A DNA stretch of 64,000 nucleotides from JAIROC01 sp031553535 (GTDB lineage Bacteria; Bacteroidota; Bacteroidia; Bacteroidales; WCHB1-69). The DNA lies in contig JAVBLM010000043.1 in NCBI GenBank assembly GCA_031553535.1, positions 1 through 64,000 on the forward strand. Reading direction: 5' to 3'. The notes under the pieces were generated by a model. It was not told where the DNA came from and did not search any database. It worked only from the letters and a program-made list of their open reading frames with translations. The translations under genes were made by a program, and so were the position numbers. Shown one piece after another: positions 53,404 through 61,715 of the stretch (positions are counted from its first letter, which is position 1; every line of letters begins with the position of its first letter).

Positions 53404-54321
53404 ATGAAAGTATTAATAGCAACCGATAAACCATTTGCAAAAGCAGCAGTAGACGGTATCCGTAAAATAGTAGAAAATGCCGGTTTTGAATTACGTTTAC
53501 TGGAGAAATATACAGATGTATCTGAATTCTATAAAGCGGTAGCGGATGTAGATGCATTGATTGTTCGTTCGGATAAAGTTACTAAAGAAGTGATTGACGC
53601 TGCGAAAAATCTGAAAATAGTTGTTCGTGCAGGAGCAGGATTTGATAACCTTGATTTGGCAGCATGTACTGCAAAAAACATCGTAGCAATGAATACTCCC
53701 GGACAAAACTCAAATGCTGTTGCGGAATTGGCTTTGGGTATGATGGTATACATGGCTCGTAACACGTTCCAACCCGGAACAGGTTCTGAGTTAAAAGGCA
53801 AAAAGTTAGGTATCCACGCTTACGGAAATGTAGGACGTTTGGTTGCCAATATCGGAAAGGGCTTTGGAATGGAAATATATGCTTTCGATCCGTTTGTACC
53901 TGCTGATGCCATTCAAAAAGACGGCGTGAAAGTGGTTTCTTCTATCGAAGAATTATATAGCACTTGTCATTACGTTTCTTTGCATATTCCGGCTAACGAG
54001 CAAACCAAGAAATCTATTGGTTACAACTTATTATCGAAAATGCCTAAAGGCGGATGTTTGGTAAACACGGCCCGTAAGGAAGTAATTCACGAAGAAGAAA
54101 TGGTGAAAATATTGGAAGAACGTACAGATTTGAAATATGTTACCGATATTGCTGCCGACAATCAAGCTACATTGAATGAAAAATTCGGTACACGCGTATT
54201 TGCAACACCTAAGAAAATGGGTGCTGAAACTGCAGAAGCGAATATCAATGCAGGTCTGGCTGCTGCTAATCAAATTGTAAAATTCCTCAAGACCGGGGAT
54301 AAGACATTCCAGGTGAATTAA
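53404..54321 (+). CDS. serA: D-3-phosphoglycerate dehydrogenase (short form with Lys in the catalytic His position)
   Basis: 305 residues from ATG 53,404. It oxidises 3-phosphoglycerate with NAD. The NAD fold AYGNVGRLVANIGKGFGMEIYAFDP and the active Arg in NTARKE are present. Where classical enzymes have PHIGG with the catalytic His, this protein has TPKKMGAET, Lys at about 270. From memory this defines the short type IIIK enzymes, which lack ACT and ASB domains and so lack serine feedback. It is cotranscribed with serC and followed by a strong terminator. Confidence 0.93.
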   Translation: MKVLIATDKPFAKAAVDGIRKIVENAGFELRLLEKYTDVSEFYKAVADVDALIVRSDKVTKEVIDAAKNLKIVVRAGAGFDNLDLAACTAKNIVAMNTPGQNSNAVAELALGMMVYMARNTFQPGTGSELKGKKLGIHAYGNVGRLVANIGKGFGMEIYAFDPFVPADAIQKDGVKVVSSIEELYSTCHYVSLHIPANEQTKKSIGYNLLSKMPKGGCLVNTARKEVIHEEEMVKILEERTDLKYVTDIAADNQATLNEKFGTRVFATPKKMGAETAEANINAGLAAANQIVKFLKTGDKTFQVN

Positions 54322-54330
54322 TTTTATATA

Positions 54331-54364
54331 AAGAAAGGCTGCAAAAACAGCCTTTCTTTTTTAT
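54331..54364 (+). terminator. Terminator of the serC-serA operon
   Basis: AAAGAAAGGCTG (54,331-54,342) and CAGCCTTTCTTT (54,349-54,360) form a perfect 12-bp stem with a 6-nt loop, followed by TTTTAT. Confidence 0.92.
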
Positions 54365-54601
54365 ATTATAGATAAACTGAATTAAAAATCAGAGACAAGA
54401 AACCAATTTTATTTATGCATCTTTTCCTTTATAGAAATAATAAATATTAATTAAATAAGTAGATGGAAAGAACAAATATATGGTATCTATATGCAACTAT
54501 TAATTAAATTAAAAAAACATAAAATACAAGAATAAACCTGTCATTATATAAAAAAAACAATTTACTCTCAATATTGCAAAATTATATTGATAAAAAAATT
54601 G
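54365..54601. other. AT-rich spacer upstream of valS, nothing recognised
   Basis: Very AT-rich with no gene or clear element; ends in the valS promoter box. Confidence 0.45.
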
Positions 54602-54609
54602 TATTTTTG
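54602..54609 (+). promoter_or_regulatory. -7 box TATTTTTG, valS promoter
   Basis: TATTTTTG followed by TA lies 36 nt before the chosen valS ATG and inside the longer open frame, which supports the shorter start. Confidence 0.6.
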
Positions 54610-54645
54610 TATCGTGATTTTTCCAAAGAGATTTTAAACAACTAT

Positions 54646-57600
54646 ATGGAGTTAGCAAATAAATACAATCCTACAGACGTTGAAGAAAAAAACTACCAGT
54701 TTTGGCTGAAAAATAAGCTTTTTAAATCCACACCCGATAGCAGAGAACCATATACTATTGTAATTCCACCACCGAACGTAACAGGAGTATTACACATGGG
54801 ACATATGCTCAATAATACCATTCAAGATATTTTAATACGCCGTGCACGCATGCTGGGTAAAAATGCATGCTGGGTACCCGGCACCGATCATGCCTCTATT
54901 GCAACCGAAGCAAAGGTAGTAGCCAAATTAGCTGCACAAGGCATTCAGAAAAAAGATCTTTCCCGGGAAGAATTTTTAAACCATGCCTGGGATTGGACCC
55001 ATCAACATGGGGGAATAATCCTGGAACAACTCAAAAAACTAGGTGCTTCTTGTGATTGGGACAGAACCTGCTTTACTATGGATGAGCCTCGCAGTAAAAG
55101 TGTTATCAAAGTATTTTGCGATCTATATGAAAAAGGATTGATTTACCGCGGAGTACGTATGGTAAACTGGGATCCTAAGGCGTTAACAGCCATATCCGAT
55201 GAAGAAGTTATCCACAAAGAAATAAATGGAAAACTCTATTATATAAAATATAAAATAGCCCCCCTAAATCCCCCCAAAGGGGAGAATTCGGCCAGGTCTC
55301 GTTTTCAAACTGCCAATAAGGCAAATTATGACATACTGAAAAAACATGCAAAAGAACTGCGACAATTTTCAACAGAAGCTGAAAGTATTCTTTGGGAAAT
55401 GTTGCGAGGAAAAAACTTGGGTGATAAATTCAGAAGGCAGCACATAATTGATGATTTTATTGTTGATTTTGTTTGTTTGTCAAAAAAACTAATTATTGAG
55501 GTTGATGGAGGATATCATAATGATCCTGAAGTTCAAGAAGCCGATGCTTTGCGTACCGAAATACTAGAAGGTTTAGATTATACCGTTCTTCGCTTTTCTA
55601 ATGAAGAAGTGATTGCAGAACCGGAAGCTATATTGAATAAGATATCAGATGCCCTAAAAAGCTCCCCCTTGGGGGGAGTTGAGGGGGCTTATGTCGTAAT
55701 AGCAACAACACGCCCGGAGACAATATTCGGAGATGTTGCGGTTTGTATCAATCCAAATAATGAGAAAACAGCTGCTTTTAAAGGTAAAAAAGTGATTGTA
55801 CCTATTGTTAACCGTATAGTTCCAATTATTGAAGATGAATATGTTGATATGGAATTCGGAACGGGTTTTCTGAAAGTTACCCCGGCACATGACATTAATG
55901 ATTATGTATTGGGTGAAAAACACAATCTGGAATCCATCGACATATTAAATGAAGACGGAACTTTGAATTCCCATGGCTTACAATATAAAGGCATGGATCG
56001 TTTTGAAGCCAGAAAGCAAATAGAGAAAGACTTAGCTGACGCAGACTTACTTGAAAAAATTGAACCTTACACGAATAAAGTAGGTTTTTCGGAACGTACC
56101 GATGTTCCGATCGAACCTAAACTATCCATGCAGTGGTTCTTAAAAATGCAAGAACTGGCAAAACCAGCCTTGGATGCTGTGATGGATGATACAATCAAAT
56201 TCCATCCACCTAAATTTAAAAATACATACCGTCATTGGATGGAAAATATAAAAGACTGGAATATATCCCGTCAATTATGGTGGGGACACCAAATACCTGC
56301 CTATTATTTACCACAAGGAGGATTTGTTATTGCACAAACAAAGGAAGAGGCATTTCAAAAAGCATTACAGGTTGTAAGCTATCCCCTATCCATAGATGAA
56401 TTAAGGCAAGACGAAGATTGCCTTGACACATGGTTTTCATCTTGGCTATGGCCTATCTCCGTATTTGATGGAATTAATAACCCGGAGAATGAAGACATAA
56501 ATTATTATTATCCGACAAATGATTTGGTTACTGCTCCTGAGATTATATTTTTCTGGGTTGCACGTATGATTATGGCAGGATATGAATATCGTAAAGAAGC
56601 TTGCTTTTTTAATGTATATTTCACAGGGATTGTAAGGGATAAGTTAGGGCGTAAAATGTCTAAATCGTTGGGAAATTCTCCCGATCCGATTGAGTTGATG
56701 AATAAATATGGTGCAGATGGAGTTCGTATGGGAATGTTATTGACCTCTCCTGCCGGAAATGATTTGCCATTCGATGAAAGCCTTTGTGAACAGGGAAGAA
56801 ACTTTAATAATAAAATATGGAATGCATTCCGATTGGTAAAAGGCTGGAATGTGGACCAATCTATTACCCAACCTAAATCATCTCAAATTGCAATACAATG
56901 GTTCGATGCTTTATTAAACAAAGCACTTCTTGAAATAAATGACTTGTTTGGTAAATACCGTTTGTCGGAAGCATTGATGACGTTATATAAATTATTCTGG
57001 GATGAATTTTCATCCTGGTATTTGGAAATGATAAAGCCGGCATATCAACAACCTATCGATCAAGATACATATAACTCAACATTGGACTTTTTTGATCGTT
57101 TGCTAAAGATGCTGCATCCATTTATGCCCTTTATTACCGAAGAATTATGGCAGGCCCTTGAGCCTCGTAAAGAAGAGGAAAGTATTATGGTGCAGGCAAT
57201 GCCTACGGCAATTACTCCAAAAGAAAATATAATCAGTAACTTTGAAAGAACAAAGGAGATTATTGCCGGGATCCGTTCTATTCGCTTACAAAAAAACATT
57301 GCCAACAAAGAATTATTAGAACTACAGATATTAGGAGAACACAATCCTGACTTTGAAGATATTATTGTTAAACTATGCAATCTGAATGCAATTTCTATTG
57401 TAAAGGAAAAAGATAACAATGCTGTTTCTTTCTTGGTTGGTACTACAGAATATGCTGTTCCTCTTTTGAACTTGATAAATATAGAAGAAGAAATTAAGAA
57501 AATCGAATCGGAAATAAAATATTACGAAGGGTTTCTTTCTACGGTATTAAAAAAACTTTCCAACGAAAAGTTCGTGGCAAATGCTAAACCGGAAGTTGTA

Positions 57601-57684
57601 GAGGTGGAACGTAAAAAGCAATCCGATGCCGAATCAAAATTAAAATCATTGAATGAAAACCTGAATAATTTAAAGAGTGACTAA
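54646..57684 (+). CDS. valS: Valyl-tRNA synthetase carrying an in-frame DUF559 insertion
   Basis: 1012 residues from ATG 54,646 (MELANKYNPTDVEEKN), about 144 longer than the usual ~870. The enzyme charges tRNA-Val and edits Thr-tRNA. HIGH is HMGH at 50-53 and KMSKS is at 670-674; a C-terminal coiled coil begins near 945. Residues 205-348 are an insertion between GKLYYIKYKI and the editing-site start YVVIATTRPETIFGD. It encodes a DUF559 domain with FRRQ, DFVC (274-277) and the putative acid pair of IIEVDGGYH (Glu285, Asp287). No intein motifs exist, so the fusion protein should persist. The ValRS parts themselves look intact. Confidence 0.94.
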   Translation: MELANKYNPTDVEEKNYQFWLKNKLFKSTPDSREPYTIVIPPPNVTGVLHMGHMLNNTIQDILIRRARMLGKNACWVPGTDHASIATEAKVVAKLAAQGIQKKDLSREEFLNHAWDWTHQHGGIILEQLKKLGASCDWDRTCFTMDEPRSKSVIKVFCDLYEKGLIYRGVRMVNWDPKALTAISDEEVIHKEINGKLYYIKYKIAPLNPPKGENSARSRFQTANKANYDILKKHAKELRQFSTEAESILWEMLRGKNLGDKFRRQHIIDDFIVDFVCLSKKLIIEVDGGYHNDPEVQEADALRTEILEGLDYTVLRFSNEEVIAEPEAILNKISDALKSSPLGGVEGAYVVIATTRPETIFGDVAVCINPNNEKTAAFKGKKVIVPIVNRIVPIIEDEYVDMEFGTGFLKVTPAHDINDYVLGEKHNLESIDILNEDGTLNSHGLQYKGMDRFEARKQIEKDLADADLLEKIEPYTNKVGFSERTDVPIEPKLSMQWFLKMQELAKPALDAVMDDTIKFHPPKFKNTYRHWMENIKDWNISRQLWWGHQIPAYYLPQGGFVIAQTKEEAFQKALQVVSYPLSIDELRQDEDCLDTWFSSWLWPISVFDGINNPENEDINYYYPTNDLVTAPEIIFFWVARMIMAGYEYRKEACFFNVYFTGIVRDKLGRKMSKSLGNSPDPIELMNKYGADGVRMGMLLTSPAGNDLPFDESLCEQGRNFNNKIWNAFRLVKGWNVDQSITQPKSSQIAIQWFDALLNKALLEINDLFGKYRLSEALMTLYKLFWDEFSSWYLEMIKPAYQQPIDQDTYNSTLDFFDRLLKMLHPFMPFITEELWQALEPRKEEESIMVQAMPTAITPKENIISNFERTKEIIAGIRSIRLQKNIANKELLELQILGEHNPDFEDIIVKLCNLNAISIVKEKDNNAVSFLVGTTEYAVPLLNLINIEEEIKKIESEIKYYEGFLSTVLKKLSNEKFVANAKPEVVEVERKKQSDAESKLKSLNENLNNLKSD
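55257..55689. mobile_element. DUF559 insertion element with 28-bp C/G-rich terminal inverted repeats
   Basis: Left end 55,257-55,284 (begins AGCCCCCCTAAATCCCCCC) and right end 55,662-55,689 are imperfect inverted repeats, matching at 24 of 28 positions by hand alignment. Between them lies a DUF559 nuclease-like open frame continuous with valS. The G/C runs contrast sharply with the AT-rich host gene. No target-site duplication could be assigned. Similar C/G-rich inverted repeats around DUF559 genes occur, as I recall, in other Bacteroidota genomes. Mobility is inferred. Confidence 0.8.
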
Positions 57685-57711
57685 TTTATTATTTTTCTAA
57701 AATTATATTAT

Positions 57712-60174
57712 ATGCAAAGGAAATCACATCTATTGGTAAAAATCGCAGCTTCTATTTCTTTATTTTTCACCCCATTATTATCCATGGCAAGTGAAGCGGA
57801 TCTCAAAGTACCGGACTCAATGAAAGAACAAACTATTTTGTATTGGGGCTTTCTGATAACGGCTCTCGGAATGCTATTTGGGTTGTATCAATACATGAAG
57901 ATTAAAAAACTGCCGGCGCATAAATGTATGCTGGATATTGCACATGTTATTTATAAGACCTGTGTTACTTATCTCAGGCAACAAGGAAAATTTTTAGCAT
58001 TGTTATTTGTATTTATTGGGGCTGCTGTTGCAGCCTATTTTGGCTTCCTTGCAAAAGACCATGATGGAAATTCGTTGTTTGGCATTGGCGGTGTATTATT
58101 AATTCTTTTCTGGACTGTTATTGGAATATTAGGTTCATACGTTGTTGCGGCATTCGGTATCCGTATAAATACATTAGCAAATTCCCGTATGGCATTTGCT
58201 TCGCTGAAAAAGAATCCTCTAAACTTATTGAAAATACCTTTAAATGCAGGGATGAGTATTGGAGTAATGCTTATTTCTATGGAACTGACAATGATGCTTA
58301 TCATTTTACTTATCATGCCGGGGGAATTGGCAGGCGCTTGCTTCATTGGTTTTGCAATCGGAGAATCATTAGGCGCATCCGCCCTTCGGATAGCAGGCGG
58401 CATTTTCACAAAAATTGCGGATATTGGTTCCGATTTAATGAAGGTCGTTTTTAAAATAGGTGAAGATGATCCCCGTAATCCAGGTGTAATTGCAGACTGT
58501 GTAGGAGACAATGCCGGTGATTCGGTAGGCCCAACAGCAGATGGCTTTGAAACATACGGTGTAACGGGTGTTGCATTGGTGTCTTTTATTTTATTAGCCG
58601 TAGGGGGAAGCGCTCTCGGCATGGGTGAAGCGCTTACTTCTTTATTACAGGTAAAACTACTTGTTTGGATTTTTGCGATGCGTATTCTCATGATTATTAC
58701 ATCTGTCTTGGCTTTTTACATAAATAATCTTATAAGTTCCACAAAATACGACGGGAAAGAAGACCTGGATTTTGAAGTACCTTTAACTAATTTAGTATGG
58801 ATAACCTCGATCCTGTGTATTATTGGAACTTTCGTTGCGAGCTATTTCTTAATACCTGATTTGAATGGTAATACCGATATGTGGTGGATTTTATCTCTTA
58901 TTATCAGTTGTGGAACTATTGGTGGTGCTATAATTCCTGAATTCACAAAGTTATTCACATCTCCAAAATCCGGCCATGTACGGGAAGTTGTAAATGCAGG
59001 AAAAGAAGGAGGTGCTTCGCTAACGATCCTTTCCGGATTTGTAGCCGGTAATTATTCTGCTTTCTGGCAAGGGTTGGTATTTTTCCTATTGATGTTTATT
59101 GCTTATTTCGCCAGTCTGCACGGCTTAGGTGAAATTATGGTATACCCTTCTATTTTTGCATTCGGTTTGGTTGCATTCGGTTTATTAGGGATGGGACCCG
59201 TAACAATTGCTGTGGATAGTTATGGACCTGTTACTGACAATGCACAATCGGTATATGAACTCTCTTTAATAGAAGACATTCCGAATGTAGATCAGGAAAT
59301 TGAAAACGAATTTGGATTCAAGCCCGACTGGAAAAAAGCAAAGCATTATTTGGAAGAAAATGATGGGGCAGGAAACACGTTTAAAGCAACGGCCAAACCG
59401 GTACTCATTGGTACGGCTGTTGTCGGTGCCACTACCATGGTTTTTTCTCTCATATTGATGATTGAAAAGACATTGCATATTCAGCCGGAACTGATCCTGA
59501 ACTTATTGAATCCATATACCATATTAGGGTTTATGTTAGGGGGCGCCGTTATCTATTGGTTTACAGGAGCATCAACTCAAGCAGTAACAACCGGAGCGCA
59601 TCGCGCTGTCGAATATATTAAACGCCATATAAATCTGGATTCGAATGCTCCTAAAAAAGCGAATGAGGCACATTCAACCGAAGTGGTTAAAATATGTACC
59701 CAATACGCTCAAAAAGGAATGTTTAATATTTTTATTGCTATCTTTTTCTTTGCATTAGCTATTGCATGTTTATCTTCTCCGGCATCAATAGGAGGAACAG
59801 ATGCCGTATCTTTATTCATCAGCTATCTGATTGCAATTGCCGTATTCGGATTATTCCAGGCTGTGTTTATGGCAAATGCGGGAGGATCATGGGATAATGC
59901 CAAGAAAGTAGTAGAAGTAGATTTGAAAATGAAAGGAACGCCACTTCACGATGCAACAGTTGTAGGAGATACCGTAGGAGATCCATTCAAGGATACTTCT
60001 TCGGTTGCATTAAATCCGATAATCAAGTTTACCACCTTATTTGGAATACTTGCTATGGAAATAGCTATCTCTGACTCCTTTAAAGATATTGCACCTTATA
60101 TTGGTATAGTATTCTTTCTTGTTGCCTTATTTTTTGTATGGAGTTCGTTCTATAAAATGAAAATTAAAGTATAA
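57712..60174 (+). CDS. hppA: Membrane-bound ion-translocating pyrophosphatase
   Basis: 820 residues with about 16 transmembrane helices and an N-terminal extension with a signal-like helix. It couples pyrophosphate hydrolysis to ion pumping. The substrate site KIADIGSDLMKVVFKIGEDDPRNPGVIADCVGDNAGD is complete, with a second acidic site DTVGDPFKDTSSVALNP near the C-terminus. In the motif GNTFKA, Lys558 stands where K+-dependent enzymes carry Ala, so a K+-independent, proton-pumping type is predicted. It follows valS by 27 bp and has a terminator. Confidence 0.95.
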   Translation: MQRKSHLLVKIAASISLFFTPLLSMASEADLKVPDSMKEQTILYWGFLITALGMLFGLYQYMKIKKLPAHKCMLDIAHVIYKTCVTYLRQQGKFLALLFVFIGAAVAAYFGFLAKDHDGNSLFGIGGVLLILFWTVIGILGSYVVAAFGIRINTLANSRMAFASLKKNPLNLLKIPLNAGMSIGVMLISMELTMMLIILLIMPGELAGACFIGFAIGESLGASALRIAGGIFTKIADIGSDLMKVVFKIGEDDPRNPGVIADCVGDNAGDSVGPTADGFETYGVTGVALVSFILLAVGGSALGMGEALTSLLQVKLLVWIFAMRILMIITSVLAFYINNLISSTKYDGKEDLDFEVPLTNLVWITSILCIIGTFVASYFLIPDLNGNTDMWWILSLIISCGTIGGAIIPEFTKLFTSPKSGHVREVVNAGKEGGASLTILSGFVAGNYSAFWQGLVFFLLMFIAYFASLHGLGEIMVYPSIFAFGLVAFGLLGMGPVTIAVDSYGPVTDNAQSVYELSLIEDIPNVDQEIENEFGFKPDWKKAKHYLEENDGAGNTFKATAKPVLIGTAVVGATTMVFSLILMIEKTLHIQPELILNLLNPYTILGFMLGGAVIYWFTGASTQAVTTGAHRAVEYIKRHINLDSNAPKKANEAHSTEVVKICTQYAQKGMFNIFIAIFFFALAIACLSSPASIGGTDAVSLFISYLIAIAVFGLFQAVFMANAGGSWDNAKKVVEVDLKMKGTPLHDATVVGDTVGDPFKDTSSVALNPIIKFTTLFGILAMEIAISDSFKDIAPYIGIVFFLVALFFVWSSFYKMKIKV

Positions 60175-60193
60175 AATATATAATGAATTAATT

Positions 60194-60226
60194 AAATGGA
60201 TAAGCAATTACTTATCCATTTTTTAT
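60194..60226 (+). terminator. Terminator of hppA
   Basis: AAATGGATAAG (60,194-60,204) and CTTATCCATTT (60,211-60,221) with a 6-nt loop, followed by TTTAT. Confidence 0.88.
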
Positions 60227-60369
60227 TTCTATCTTATTGTTTACTTAAAGTTTATTTTGAATTATATATAATTACGTTCAATCAATTGCATACATTCATA
60301 CCCTGAAATTTTCCTGGAATCTTCCACAATAATAATTTGAAAAAATTGTTCTTATGATAATTATAAATT

Positions 60370-61569
60370 ATGGAATCAATAAAAGAAATATTAAGAATAG
60401 GAAATGGCCCGTCAAGTAGCCATACCATGGGGCCTAAAAAAGCTGCCGCTATGTTTGCTGAAAAAAATCCTGGTGCGGCCAGCTATAGAGTCACGCTCTA
60501 TGGAAGTTTAGCTGCTACAGGAAAAGGACACTTGACTGATGTTGCCATTAAAAGCTCTTTAGAACCCTTTGCCCCGGTAGAGCTTATTTGGGCTCCTGAA
60601 ATCATGCTGCCTTTTCATCCTAACGGTATGAAATATGAAGCATTAGACGAAAACGGGAATATTACCAATCACTGGACTATATTCAGTGTTGGTGGAGGAG
60701 CTTTGGCCAATGAAGAAATGAAACCTGAAGACAAACCTCAAATATACGACATGAACACACTATGTGATATCTTGCACTGGTGTAAAAAAACAGGAAGGAC
60801 CTATTGGGAATATGTCCAGCGAATGGAAGATCCCGATATCTGGGATTATCTTCATGAAGTATGGATAACGATGAAAGCAGCTGTTGACAGAGGTTTGGAT
60901 ACGGAAGGCATATTACCCGGAGACCTAGGTGTGCGACGCAAAGCTACAGAGTATTACATAAAAGCGATGGGATATACGGATAATCTCAGGACACGCGGCT
61001 TGGTATTTGCCTATGCACTGGCTTGCGCAGAAGAAAACGCTGCCGGCGGAAGAATTGTAACGGCACCTACATGTGGCTCAAGCGGAGTATTAGCATCTGT
61101 TTTATATCATCTTAATAAAGGACATGCTTTTTCAGAACAACGTATATTGAAAGCATTGGCTACTGCCGGATTAATCGGAAACATAGTTAAGAAAAACGCC
61201 TCTATCTCCGGAGCAGAGGTTGGCTGTCAGGGAGAAGTAGGTGTTGCATGTGCAATGGCTGCGGCAGCGGCAAATCAACTTTTCGGAGGAAGCCCTTCTC
61301 AAATTGAATATGCGGCTGAAATGGGATTGGAACATCACCTGGGGCTTACCTGCGATCCTGTATGCGGACTTGTACAAATTCCCTGTATCGAACGAAACGC
61401 TTATGCTGCTGCCCGCGCATTAGACACTAACATTTATGCAACATTTACGGACGGGAGGCATCTGATATCTTTCGACAAAGTAGTTGCCGCAATGAATGAA
61501 ACAGGACATAACCTCCCCCACCTATACAAAGAAACCAGCACCGGCGGATTAGCAACCCAATGGGAATAA
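60370..61569 (+). CDS. sdaA: L-serine ammonia-lyase, iron-sulfur-dependent
   Basis: 399 residues, single-chain type with beta and alpha parts. It deaminates serine to pyruvate using a [4Fe-4S] cluster. The opening GNGPSSSHTMGPKKAA is the beta-domain signature; the alpha domain has TAPTCGSSGVLASVL and the cluster Cys in GLTCDPVCGLVQIPC, with the usual C-terminal region. It opposes serC-serA metabolically, 6 kb away. It is a single gene with a 140-bp AT-rich leader. Confidence 0.95.
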   Translation: MESIKEILRIGNGPSSSHTMGPKKAAAMFAEKNPGAASYRVTLYGSLAATGKGHLTDVAIKSSLEPFAPVELIWAPEIMLPFHPNGMKYEALDENGNITNHWTIFSVGGGALANEEMKPEDKPQIYDMNTLCDILHWCKKTGRTYWEYVQRMEDPDIWDYLHEVWITMKAAVDRGLDTEGILPGDLGVRRKATEYYIKAMGYTDNLRTRGLVFAYALACAEENAAGGRIVTAPTCGSSGVLASVLYHLNKGHAFSEQRILKALATAGLIGNIVKKNASISGAEVGCQGEVGVACAMAAAAANQLFGGSPSQIEYAAEMGLEHHLGLTCDPVCGLVQIPCIERNAYAAARALDTNIYATFTDGRHLISFDKVVAAMNETGHNLPHLYKETSTGGLATQWE

Positions 61570-61637
61570 ATAAATCAACCACTTATTGATTCTTACCCCG
61601 AAATAGGTTAATGAACATATAAGAAAAGATCACAAAA

Positions 61638-61667
61638 AAAACCGATAGAACAAAATCTATCGGTTTT
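61638..61667. terminator. Terminator between sdaA and the DEAD-box helicase gene
   Basis: AAAACCGATAGA (61,638-61,649) and TCTATCGGTTTT (61,656-61,667) form a perfect 12-bp stem with a 6-nt loop. The T-tract is long on the minus strand and shorter on the plus, so it mainly ends the leftward helicase gene. Confidence 0.85.
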
Positions 61668-61715
61668 CTAATGTATTCTATAATCGAAATAAGAATAAAA
61701 ATCATATATATCGAC

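Noticed and set aside
55257..55689. Intein within valS
   Set aside because: No splice-junction Cys or Ser at the start, no terminal His-Asn, and the length and motifs fit a DUF559 domain rather than an intein.
58035..58691. 218-codon leftward open frame antisense to hppA
   Set aside because: Shadow of hppA; composition rich in Pro, Ser and Ile from reading antisense membrane helices.
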